A DNA stretch of 64,000 bases, from NCBI RefSeq assembly GCF_000497045.1, contig NW_015961958.1:1-64000 (forward strand). The letters are read 5' to 3'. The position numbers were made by a program, and so were the translations under genes. Of this stretch, positions 20,724 through 29,089 are shown piece after piece. The DNA is from Kalmanozyma brasiliensis GHG001. Taxonomy: Eukaryota > Basidiomycota > Ustilaginomycetes > Ustilaginales. Numbering within the stretch: position 1 is the first letter of the stretch; each line of letters begins with the position of its first letter. The notes beneath the pieces are model-generated. The model was not told where the DNA came from. It saw only the letters and a list, made by a program, of their open reading frames with translations, and did not search any database.

Positions 20724-21827
20724 ATGACGCTCTTCGCGCAAACCAATCCTTCCTGGCTGGACAGCGGCCCGCTACTGACGCTGCGCAACCTGCTCGAATC
20801 GGTCTTCTTCCGCTCACCCGAACCGCAGCCGGTCTCGACCTGGCGACTCATCCTCGATCCGCCGATGCCCTACTGGGTCACCGCCTTCTCTCAAACCTGT
20901 CGCCTCATCTCTCTCCTCATCCTGCTTCCCGTCCTCATCATTGGCATGTTGGACTTTGCGGGGTATGCCGTCTTCCGAACGCTCGGTCTGCACCGCCGGC
21001 GGGTTCGCATTCAACGTCAAACGGCAGCGGGAGCCGTTGTGCCGCTGGGTCGCACTGGCTCGCGTCGCAAACCACGTGTCTATCAGAACGACAAACATCG
21101 ACCGACGGATCGAAGCAACATTCCGTCGATCGTGCAGGCGCCGTTGTTGAGTCCCGGGACGTACGATGCCGAGACGCTGCTTCGCCAACGCGCGCGGAGT
21201 TTGAGCATTGCGTCTGCGGAAGAGCACGCTGCGTGGGTCGCCAGTGGCGGTCAACAGGCGAGACTGAGCGCGATTGCTAAGGAAGGAGGTGATGCCACCA
21301 ATGCCGATAGCGACGCGGAGGGGCAGGATGGGGATTACTTTGGTCGTGCCCCCCGCGTTGGCGTCGATGGCCCGCTCGGTCTCGCAGACACCGACGTCGA
21401 TAGCGGCACCGAGAGTGGGCGCGATAGTCCCGTCGTTCGGCGCAGAAGAGGTCTCTCTGGCGGTCTCAACTTTACACCCGTCAGCCCCAACCCGGAGAAA
21501 CCGGTACCGCTCGAGACAGCGACCACAGACCCAACGCATACCGCGACCGCAGCAGACACGGATCCAGACGCACCCCTACCCCACCAGGCAGAGTCGGAAC
21601 ACGCAAGCGTGCGCAGCCTCAGCAGCGATTCGCCCAGCTCGTCGAATGGCGAACGGGCCCACCAGCGGGAGGGAAAGAGGAGCGAGGATGGGTCGGGGTC
21701 GAATATGAGCTCGTCTTGGATCGGTGTCGAGCCGGATAGCGTGGAGGGATCGATTGCGCCCCCTGTGACGGTGGACCCCGTGCAGGCGGCGGCCGCGGCC
21801 GGGCTTGAGCCTACCCAGCAGGATTGA
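20724..21827 (+). CDS. Hypothetical protein with one membrane segment
   Basis: A single 367-codon frame starts at the first ATG, MTLFAQTN. The N-terminal 110 residues look folded: an amphipathic part around RNLLESVFF, then RLILDPPMPYWVTAFSQTC, and a strong hydrophobic helix at about residues 60-85 (LISLLILLPVLIIGMLDFAG). A basic block (HRRRVRIQR) immediately after it suggests the C-terminal side faces the cytosol. The remaining 250 residues are acidic and Ser-rich low complexity with scattered Arg clusters. I do not recognise the family. Codon use and the length of the open frame support a real gene. Confidence 0.7.
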   Translation: MTLFAQTNPSWLDSGPLLTLRNLLESVFFRSPEPQPVSTWRLILDPPMPYWVTAFSQTCRLISLLILLPVLIIGMLDFAGYAVFRTLGLHRRRVRIQRQTAAGAVVPLGRTGSRRKPRVYQNDKHRPTDRSNIPSIVQAPLLSPGTYDAETLLRQRARSLSIASAEEHAAWVASGGQQARLSAIAKEGGDATNADSDAEGQDGDYFGRAPRVGVDGPLGLADTDVDSGTESGRDSPVVRRRRGLSGGLNFTPVSPNPEKPVPLETATTDPTHTATAADTDPDAPLPHQAESEHASVRSLSSDSPSSSNGERAHQREGKRSEDGSGSNMSSSWIGVEPDSVEGSIAPPVTVDPVQAAAAAGLEPTQQD

Positions 21828-22141
21828 CGTGCGCTCAGGATCAGCCGTGTTACTCAATAAGAAGCTTTTGTCCAAGGATCTCCACTAGAGAGCATGTGTA
21901 GATGTGAGGTGTAATGAGGTTGTGCTCGTTCGACTCTTTCATGAAAGCGCATGTTGCCCTTCCGTATCCGCCTCGAATTTACAGCGGACACGTACACCTC
22001 ATCAACAGGAACCATTACACGAAGCTTGGGATATCACAGTCTGCACGGAAATGAACATTTTACAGCATCTCTCGATTGCAGTTTGAAAGAACTAAATGGG
22101 GAGAGTAATGTCTTGCGTTGTGCGCTTTTGCCTCAGCGCAT
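21828..22141. other. Convergent 3' flanks, 314 bp
   Basis: The stretch between two converging genes presumably holds both polyadenylation regions. Nothing else is visible. Confidence 0.5.
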
Positions 22142-22675
22142 TTAGAGCTCACCGGACTTGGCGATGGTGATCTTAGACTTGGTCTTGCCGGAGTTGGTGC
22201 CCTCGTTCTCGATGGCCTTGACAATGTCGAGGCCGTCGACAACTTCGCCGAAGACGACGTGCTTGCCGTCGAGCCAGCTGGTGACGACGGTGGTGATGAA
22301 GAACTGGGAGCCGTTGGTGTTGGGGCCGGCGTTGGCCATCGAGAGCAGACCGGGCTTGGTGTGGCTCAGCTTGAAGTTCTCGTCGGCAAACTTGGCGCCG
22401 TAGATCGACTTGCCACCGGTGCCGTTGCCAGCGGTGAAGTCACCACCCTGCAGCATGAACTGGGGGATGACACGGTGGAACGAGGAACCCTCGTAACCGA
22501 AACCAGGAGCACCAGTGCACAGCTCGCGGAAGTTCTTGGCCGTCTTGGGCACAACATCGTCGTACAGCTTGAACGTAATGCGGCCCATAGGGCTGCCGTT
22601 CTTGGTAATGTCGAAGAAAACGTTGGACATGATTCTGGCAGATGACGTGAATTGACGGGCGAAAGTGGCGTGCAT
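22142..22675 (-). CDS. CPR1: Cyclophilin A-type peptidyl-prolyl isomerase, possible dual mitochondrial/cytosolic start
   Basis: This cyclosporin-binding cis-trans prolyl isomerase has a 162-residue core that begins at MSNVFFDI (ATG at 22630), the usual cyclophilin A start. The active-site block [15 protein letters not shown] and the Trp of [13 protein letters not shown] are present, so cyclosporin binding is expected. An in-frame ATG at 22675 adds [15 protein letters not shown], a short Arg/Ser-rich, acid-free leader typical of mitochondrial presequences. A third in-frame ATG lies at 22867. In Neurospora one cyclophilin gene is known to give mitochondrial and cytosolic forms, so the same may apply here. 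The feature is drawn from 22675. No introns are visible. Confidence 0.92.
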   Translation of the reverse strand: MHATFARQFTSSARIMSNVFFDITKNGSPMGRITFKLYDDVVPKTAKNFRELCTGAPGFGYEGSSFHRVIPQFMLQGGDFTAGNGTGGKSIYGAKFADENFKLSHTKPGLLSMANAGPNTNGSQFFITTVVTSWLDGKHVVFGEVVDGLDIVKAIENEGTNSGKTKSKITIAKSGEL

Positions 22676-24036
22676 CGTAAAAGAAGGGGAAGAACTGTGT
22701 GTGAGTGAGCAGGTTAGGCGATGGTTTGTTGAAATGAAAGGACGCCGAGTCGAACAACCACCAACGACATGGAGATCCAGGTGTCTTCTAGAAGAGTGTG
22801 TCCGCCTGGAATCGAACGACACAGCTAATGAAGGCAACCCGGATCGACATGTCGTCAACGGCGACATTGTGGCCGGACAGGCGTAGACAGGGCTGGACTG
22901 CCTTCATGGAGACGACGTATGGAAACTTACGCTATGTGGATATGATTTGAGAGAAAGATATCTACAATGTGAAGGCAAGATGCATAGACGCATCAGGTAT
23001 ATATAGTGTTGTTCGAGCTGGTCCATGCGGCGAGCCTCGCGCTGCGACGGCCAAACTCGACAGTCCGAAAAAATGCACTGTGCCAGGAAGAAAGTCTGGA
23101 CAGCGCAGCGCACCGAAGGCGGAAGAAGAACTTCTCAACCTGGGCAAAATTCGAGAGGCAGATCGTCGCAGGGTGGCTGAAGCACCTTTGCGCTCACAAC
23201 ACAGCCGCTTGTGCGTCAATTGAGTTTCAAATCCCCCCTTTCTGGACGTCGAAGTGCCGCAAGCAAGCTTACAGCCTCGCTCAGAGTCAGCAAAGACCAC
23301 AGTGTATCTGCTCTGCTCGAGATGCACGTCACACGGCAAGGCATGACACGTTGCCACCCTACTGACCTGCATAGGTCAGGCAGTCTCGAACTGGCCAGTC
23401 AACTTGGTCGTGACGTCTATAGCTGCCTCATTTGTATCTGCATGCTGCCTCGAGCCACTGCTCGAATGCGAATCATGGGCCGCACCTCAGCAAAACGCTG
23501 GATCGTGGCGGGCAACGTTGAGAAGAAAGCATGCGCACGAGCCAGTGATCGTCGTCTTCTGCCGCAGAGAATTTGTGTAGAAAGATAGATCGCGCACAAA
23601 GACGCGACGTAACAGCCTTCAATAAAAAGATCGGCCGATCGACGATGGACTTCTTGTCGAGCAGATGCCGGTCTGGACCCTGGAAAGGCCGAGCGCTTGT
23701 GGAGGGCGCTTAGACATTGGAAGGTTCCAACTGTTTCGCATCTCGCCTCCTTCCACCAAGCCATCCGGGTGGCTCCACGTCGTCCTTGTCGCCGACAAGG
23801 GTCAACTGCACCGAAGGGCTGTGGCAGAAGCTCATTATCGCTACTGGCACCTCTGCGACCCTAAGCGCGACAGTCATCAGATCATGGGCTCGACCGCCCA
23901 AGCACGGCCCGCTCTCGAAAACGTGCTCACCGCTGCATAGAGCATTCGGCGCTGCGACCGTCCGAACACGAACGGCCCTCGATCTTTCTACTTCCGTGAA
24001 ACGCGGTCAAGCCACCGCTCAGCGCACAGTATCAAG
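22676..24036. promoter_or_regulatory. Divergent intergenic region cyclophilin/ankyrin gene
   Basis: These 1.36 kb separate head-to-head genes. Short open frames on both strands have no recognisable domains. A B-box-like GGAATCGAAC near 22808 does not belong to a foldable tRNA. Confidence 0.45.
22998..23005 (-). promoter_or_regulatory. TATA-like octamer upstream of the cyclophilin gene
   Basis: TATATATA lies about 320 bp upstream of the 22675 start and 130 bp upstream of the 22867 ATG. Its role as a TATA box is a guess from sequence and position only. Confidence 0.25.
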
Positions 24037-26037
24037 ATGATGCCGCCCGTACTTCAGTCCATACCAACCAATGTGCTGCTGCGAAGCGCTAAACAACCAG
24101 GTTTAACGACGCCGACGCGAGTCAGAAGGCAAGAACGTATCACCAGCTCCAGTTCCATGTCGCCATCTGTGCCAGGTCCGTCTTCGATCTCTCGTACCAC
24201 GCTCAGCCAGCGGTTCCGACGCACCATCCAGCAAGGCGATCTGGCCGCGGCTCAGCGCATCGCAGCAAGAGCGTTCGAGCTGCAACTCTTGCCCCCGCCG
24301 CCATCTTCTCACGACACACATGGCCCGCATATCGACCAGAACAGCCCGCACGCGCTCAGGGCAGCTCAACGTGCGGCACAGGCGCAGCGTTCGTCATCAG
24401 AACAGCCTTTTGACATTCGCAACGTCGAGTCGGTACCAGAACGCATCGGCCTTCCGAAGCATCATCACCATCGCAAGTACTCTCTCGCAATTCACGAGGA
24501 AGTGCTTGGGGACGGGCCGAGCAGCGCCGACCCGAGTCTGGTGATCGCCATTCGAAGCAATGCAGATGTCGAGCTTGTTCGCTGGCTCATCGAGATGGGT
24601 CATGAGCAGGAAGTATCCAGCGTCGACGAGGACGGCAATACAGTGCTCCACCTCGCAACGCTTTACGACCGGTCCGACATCATCTACGCATACTCCACGT
24701 ACAACAATAGCCACCTTGCGTCCTCTCTTGCGGAGCTGATCGACGCTGAGCAGTCTCATGACCGGCGAACAGCGTTGCACCTGGCCTGCATTCGCGGATT
24801 CGATGACGTAGCACGTCAGCTATTGGACTTGGGCGCGGATGTTGATCTGCAGGATCGTGCCGGCAATACGGCGCTTCATTTCGCATCCGCATGGGGACAC
24901 CTATCACTTGTACAGCTGCTTATCGAGCGAGGCTGCTCGCTGGCGGTCAAGAACGTCGAAGGCTCGACGGCTGCCGACTACGCCTACTCTCATATCGTCA
25001 AAGAAGCGCTCGAGACGCTCGGGCGGGTACGCTACGAGAGTCGCAAAAAGACACGCCGCGTGCCTGTGGCCGCTGTGATGCCTACACCCTCGCGGCCCTC
25101 CATGTCGCTCGCAGACGACTCGTTTGCGTCCGAAAAGCAATCGCGCTCACGCCCTTTCCCGTCCTTTCTCGGTCGGGGTGGCGGGCACAGTGGTGCGCCG
25201 AGAGGCAGCATTGCCGCCACCACTACACCCGTGCGATCGACGTTCGCAGACGACACAGCCGATTTGTACGACGACTGGGATCCAGAGAAGACGTTCGCTC
25301 AGCCAGGTCAGGACCTGCAGCCGAAGCGATCGCTGTTCTCGTCCCCGTCGGGGCAGCAGCCGGGGGATGGCTCAGTGAGCTATGCTACACCGAGTCGGCC
25401 ATCGATCGATCTGTACGCTGAAATGATCCAACAGTCGCCCCGGGCACCCGCGAACGCCGCTCCCGTCATCTCGTACGATCGCACCGGATCGCCTCAGCCC
25501 CGACCTGCAACGCGTCCGCCAGACGAGGACGCGACCCAACAGCAGGCGGGTGGCGAGATCAAACGCTCTCTGTCGCCCAACATCCGCCGCTCGCCCAGTC
25601 CGGGCCACGCCGCCGCATCTGCCGACAAGGTGAGGATGCAGGATGCAGCGGCCATGTCGTTGTTCCGCAGCGCGACGCCGCAGGCGAACGTGCCAGGGCG
25701 GATCGATACACCGCCGATCGCATTTCGCAGCGAGAGCCCCTTTCTGGTGGGTAGCAGGGCGGGTAAAGGTGGAGCCAGATCTCCGACGCCGGGTAGGGAC
25801 GGGAGAAGTGAGTCGATGTCGACCGCGAGTGATCACGGTGGGCCACCACTGTTGGCGCCTGTAGCGACGCTACCCGGGCAAGCTCACGTTGGCGATGACG
25901 AAAGAGGCATCAACGCGAGTCAACTGCCGTCGGATGAGAGGTCAGGCAGGAGCATGCACGATCCGACCGGTGGCGCACGTCGCGATTCTAGTCCGTCCAC
26001 TCCTCGGCCTGCCGAAGATCGGTCGACCTTCATGTAA
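24037..26037 (+). CDS. Ankyrin-repeat protein (possibly AVO2-like)
   Basis: A single 666-codon exon starts at the first of two adjacent ATGs. The N-terminal part (about 48-70) carries a helix, LSQRFRRTIQQGDLAAAQRI, that begins like an ankyrin array. Clear repeats follow at about residues 165-330 (DGNTVLHLATLYDRSDIIYA, RRTALHLACIRGFDDVARQL, AGNTALHFASAWGHLSLVQL). The array closes with the block EGSTAADYAYSHIVKEALE. The C-terminal half is Ser/Pro-rich low complexity with many SP and RSP sites, as in phosphorylated adaptors. The overall plan resembles the fungal TORC2 subunit Avo2, but the resemblance is weak and remembered, so only the ankyrin call is firm. There is no membrane segment or DHHC domain, which excludes an Akr1-type acyltransferase. 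Confidence 0.88.
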   Translation: MMPPVLQSIPTNVLLRSAKQPGLTTPTRVRRQERITSSSSMSPSVPGPSSISRTTLSQRFRRTIQQGDLAAAQRIAARAFELQLLPPPPSSHDTHGPHIDQNSPHALRAAQRAAQAQRSSSEQPFDIRNVESVPERIGLPKHHHHRKYSLAIHEEVLGDGPSSADPSLVIAIRSNADVELVRWLIEMGHEQEVSSVDEDGNTVLHLATLYDRSDIIYAYSTYNNSHLASSLAELIDAEQSHDRRTALHLACIRGFDDVARQLLDLGADVDLQDRAGNTALHFASAWGHLSLVQLLIERGCSLAVKNVEGSTAADYAYSHIVKEALETLGRVRYESRKKTRRVPVAAVMPTPSRPSMSLADDSFASEKQSRSRPFPSFLGRGGGHSGAPRGSIAATTTPVRSTFADDTADLYDDWDPEKTFAQPGQDLQPKRSLFSSPSGQQPGDGSVSYATPSRPSIDLYAEMIQQSPRAPANAAPVISYDRTGSPQPRPATRPPDEDATQQQAGGEIKRSLSPNIRRSPSPGHAAASADKVRMQDAAAMSLFRSATPQANVPGRIDTPPIAFRSESPFLVGSRAGKGGARSPTPGRDGRSESMSTASDHGGPPLLAPVATLPGQAHVGDDERGINASQLPSDERSGRSMHDPTGGARRDSSPSTPRPAEDRSTFM

Positions 26038-26797
26038 TGCTATCGCTCCACCCTTCAGCGCTTTCTATATGCGACTGTCTGTGATTCCCTTCCCATCCCG
26101 AGCCTCTTCGCTTGAGTCTGTGCAGCAATCGACCATACCGAAAGGCAGAACCGACAAGGTTCTCCGTCTCCTTTTTGAGCTCCCGCGAGCCAATCTCGCT
26201 CGCATCCGCCCTTTCGGCAGAGAGATGAGGGGCTAAACGCGGCAAATCAAGCCGGGTATCTGACCGGGCCTGCTTGTTCAAATTCAAACGGGCCAAAAGA
26301 CGGGCCTTTTCGGTACAGAACTGCCGCGGGAGAAAGCAGATCTGCAAGCGAGCTGTCACACAACGAACGCGTGCGGGGTTGAGATAGCGCGAGGCTGACA
26401 GCTGATAGGCTGGGCCTTTCGCCGCTTGCCTGCGCCGGGCCTTTTCCTGGGCCTTTTCCTGCGGATGGTGGTGTTGTGGATCGCGTGACAGTCCTGGGCC
26501 CGGCACGTCGGTTCAGGTCCGCTGGGAGAGTCGGATCTCTGCGACAGATAGGTGAAGGGAAGGTTCCTGCGCAGTCTTCCTATCAGTCGTGTTCTGGCTA
26601 TTTGCAATCAGAGTGTGCTCGAAGAGTTCCTGCTTGTGCCGTCTCATAAACGCCAACTGTGCTATCTGGGCCATCATCTTCCTTCTTCCCTCACACCATT
26701 CCTCGCCTGTCCAAGCATCCTTGTTGACATTCGAGGCTAGCATACACACTCCCTCACTCACCTTGGTCACCATCGAGCTGGCACGCATCACAAAAAC
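26038..26797. promoter_or_regulatory. Upstream region of IDO with GGGCCTTTTC repeats
   Basis: This 760-bp gap lies between two genes on the same strand. It contains GGGCCTTTTC at 26302, 26437 and 26449, a shorter GGGCCTTTC at 26412, and a GGGCCAAAAG at 26290. They sit 340-510 bp before the IDO start codon and are candidate regulatory sites. Confidence 0.5.
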
Positions 26798-28516
26798 ATG
26801 CTGCCCGCTCTGCGAAACCGAAGTGTGCTCTCAGCCGCCGCTCGGCTGCACGCCGGCCCCGCCTCGCGTCGCACCTTCGCCCAGGTCTCGGACGCCACCC
26901 CGGTCAAGTCTGCTGTCGAAGTCGAGCCTTATCTGCTGGAGGAGCACCCCTCCTACCTCGCCAATGACAAGGAGGCCATCTCGAAGCTCCCTCCCTTTGT
27001 CATCTCTCGCGAGCGCGGATTCCTCCCTCGCGAGGACCCGTTGGTCGATCTGCCACCCGCGTTCTCCGGGCTCGATTCGCTGCTCAAGCGCATGACGATC
27101 CACCAGCCCGCCGACGCCTCTGGCCACCGCGCAACGGGTCTGCTCGGCAAGGGCGAGTTCGGTGATGCCGTTCTCGACGAGCTCTCCCCTACTGGTCCGG
27201 AAGCCAAGGCGGTGGACGCAGCCATCGAGGCGGGTAACTCTCACCTCCTAGCCGCGCTCTTCAGAGACTACTGCTTCGCCACTTCCGCCTACCTCCTCGA
27301 GCCCGTGGATCGCTCCTTCCGTCAAACGGGACTGTACACCCAAGGCCGTGATGTGTTGCCCGCTCAACTGGCAGTACCGCTCAAAAAACTCGCCGACAAA
27401 CTCGGTCACTTCCCCTACATGGAGTACGCCTCCTCCTACGCACTCGTCAACTATCGCTTCAAGGACCTCCACCACCAGGGTCCCGCCGGTCGATACAGCT
27501 TCGACAACATGGACCTGATCCGTTCCTTCGAAGACGCTTCGGGTTCCGAACGCGGATTCATCCTCGTCCATGTCGAGATGGTTTCGTACACCGGTCAGCT
27601 GGTTTCTGCTACTGAAGACGCCCTTCGAGCAGTCAACGCGGCAGACTCAGTCGCATTCGAGGATGCGCTGGAACGGCTGCTCGTCGTCTACCGAAAAATC
27701 AATGCTTCGATGGAAACCATGTGGTCCCGTTCCTTGCCCGCGGACTATCTCAAGTATCGCAGCTTCATCTTCGGTACGGGTCCCAAGAAGATGAATGCCA
27801 TGTTCCCCAACGGTGTCACCTACGAGGGGGTGTCCGATGAACCTCAGTTCTACCGTGGTGAAAGTGGTGCGAATGATAGCATCATCCCCACGCTGGATAA
27901 TTTGTTGGAGATCACGGCGCATATGCCGAACAACGATCTGACCAAGACGCTGCGCGACTTCCGTTCGTACCGCCCGCGCAACCAGCGGGAGTTCCTAGCG
28001 CAGCTCGAGGCAAGGGCCACCCTCGCTGGCGTGAGGAACTTCGCCATGGGCAGCAGTGCCAGGTCGAAAGCGTTGTATGTTCTGCTGGTGGATCAGGTGC
28101 GAGAGTTCAGAAACCGACACTGGATGTTTACCAAGAGCTACATCATCCAACGCTCCACCTACGATATTGCCACGGGAGGCAGTCCGATTCTGCAGTACCT
28201 GCCGAGCAACTTGGGGACGGTGTTGAAGGTGCTCGAGGAGAGCTGTGGAGAGTTTACCGGCGAGGATGCCCGGGCTCTGGGCGATGGAAAGAACAAGCAG
28301 GCGAGGATTGGAGATGCGGAGCTGCTGGAGGAGGTGTTGGCTGCGGGCAAGCGGGCCAAGGTGCAGCGAAGGGTGCTGGAGAGGGAGGTGGCCGAGTTGG
28401 TGAGGGAGAAGGAGGAGAGGGTGCGCGTATTGGGTGATGCCGAGAAGGGAAGGGGGATGTTGGGTGAGCAGCGGGGTATGAAGAGGGGTGCGGTTGGTTG
28501 CGACGGTGTCGGTTGA
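26798..28516 (+). CDS. BNA2: Indoleamine 2,3-dioxygenase with presequence-like N-terminus
   Basis: This heme dioxygenase opens the indole ring of tryptophan to N-formylkynurenine, the first step of the kynurenine route to NAD. The single 572-codon exon starts at the first ATG. The family blocks FRDYCFATSAYLLEP, YALVNYRF and FRSYRPRNQREFL are present. His441 in RNRHWMFTKSYI is the expected proximal heme ligand, and ATGGSP matches the conserved glycine loop. The first 32 residues (MLPALRNRSVLSAAARLHAG onward to RRTFAQ) are rich in Arg, Ala and Ser and lack acidic residues, like a mitochondrial presequence, which is unusual for this normally cytosolic enzyme. The last 60 residues form a charged helical tail. 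The gene is convergent with ADC synthase. Confidence 0.93.
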   Translation: MLPALRNRSVLSAAARLHAGPASRRTFAQVSDATPVKSAVEVEPYLLEEHPSYLANDKEAISKLPPFVISRERGFLPREDPLVDLPPAFSGLDSLLKRMTIHQPADASGHRATGLLGKGEFGDAVLDELSPTGPEAKAVDAAIEAGNSHLLAALFRDYCFATSAYLLEPVDRSFRQTGLYTQGRDVLPAQLAVPLKKLADKLGHFPYMEYASSYALVNYRFKDLHHQGPAGRYSFDNMDLIRSFEDASGSERGFILVHVEMVSYTGQLVSATEDALRAVNAADSVAFEDALERLLVVYRKINASMETMWSRSLPADYLKYRSFIFGTGPKKMNAMFPNGVTYEGVSDEPQFYRGESGANDSIIPTLDNLLEITAHMPNNDLTKTLRDFRSYRPRNQREFLAQLEARATLAGVRNFAMGSSARSKALYVLLVDQVREFRNRHWMFTKSYIIQRSTYDIATGGSPILQYLPSNLGTVLKVLEESCGEFTGEDARALGDGKNKQARIGDAELLEEVLAAGKRAKVQRRVLEREVAELVREKEERVRVLGDAEKGRGMLGEQRGMKRGAVGCDGVG

Positions 28517-29089
28517 AGTGGAGGACAAACGAGGAAGACGACGGTGATTGCAGAACACCAGATGCATCGCACTTCCTCCTTCGATCCCGGTTTTCCGTTC
28601 CCCTCCCCCTCCCCTCGCCAACCTCAAGCAAAGAAGCACACACAAAAGCACCACAAAAAATGTCCAGCCCCCCCACTCCCTCCTCTCGACCGTCCAACAC
28701 GGTCTGCCCCCCCGTCTCGGCTCGTTTCTCCCGCTGCTCAACCAGCGTCCCCCCTGTTTCGTCGTTTCGTCTCGTCAATCAAAAAAACGTGTCGCTTCTC
28801 AAGACTGGTATGCATTGTTCAATTAGCCGCGACGATGGATGAGGACCACGTTGAGGTGGTCCTACAGAGTATGTGTAGGTACAGATGGTGACATGTAGAG
28901 GAAAAGATGCGAGATGAAAGTGATGACAGGGTCTGTTGAAGGGTATCTATGGTTGCGATGCGGGGTTGCTGTTGAAATGTAAAGGGGATTCTAGTGGGAA
29001 AGGATGAGGGAGGGGAGGGGGTGGACTGAGGGAGGGAAGGACGGTCTTTGAATGGGGTGAAACGTCTTTGCAGACTCTTAAGCCCGCGT
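28517..29089. other. Convergent 3' flanks, 573 bp
   Basis: The stretch between IDO and ADC synthase is strongly strand-biased, with pyrimidine-rich then purine-rich segments. It contains no recognisable gene. Confidence 0.5.

Noticed and set aside
22795..22870. Possible tRNA on the minus strand (GTTCGATTCC and a partly pairing acceptor stem)
   Set aside because: The T stem does not pair and no anticodon arm forms, so the B-box resemblance is accidental.
26992..27000. Reverse match to the pheromone response element (TCCCTTTGT)
   Set aside because: It lies inside the IDO coding sequence and is explained by codons.
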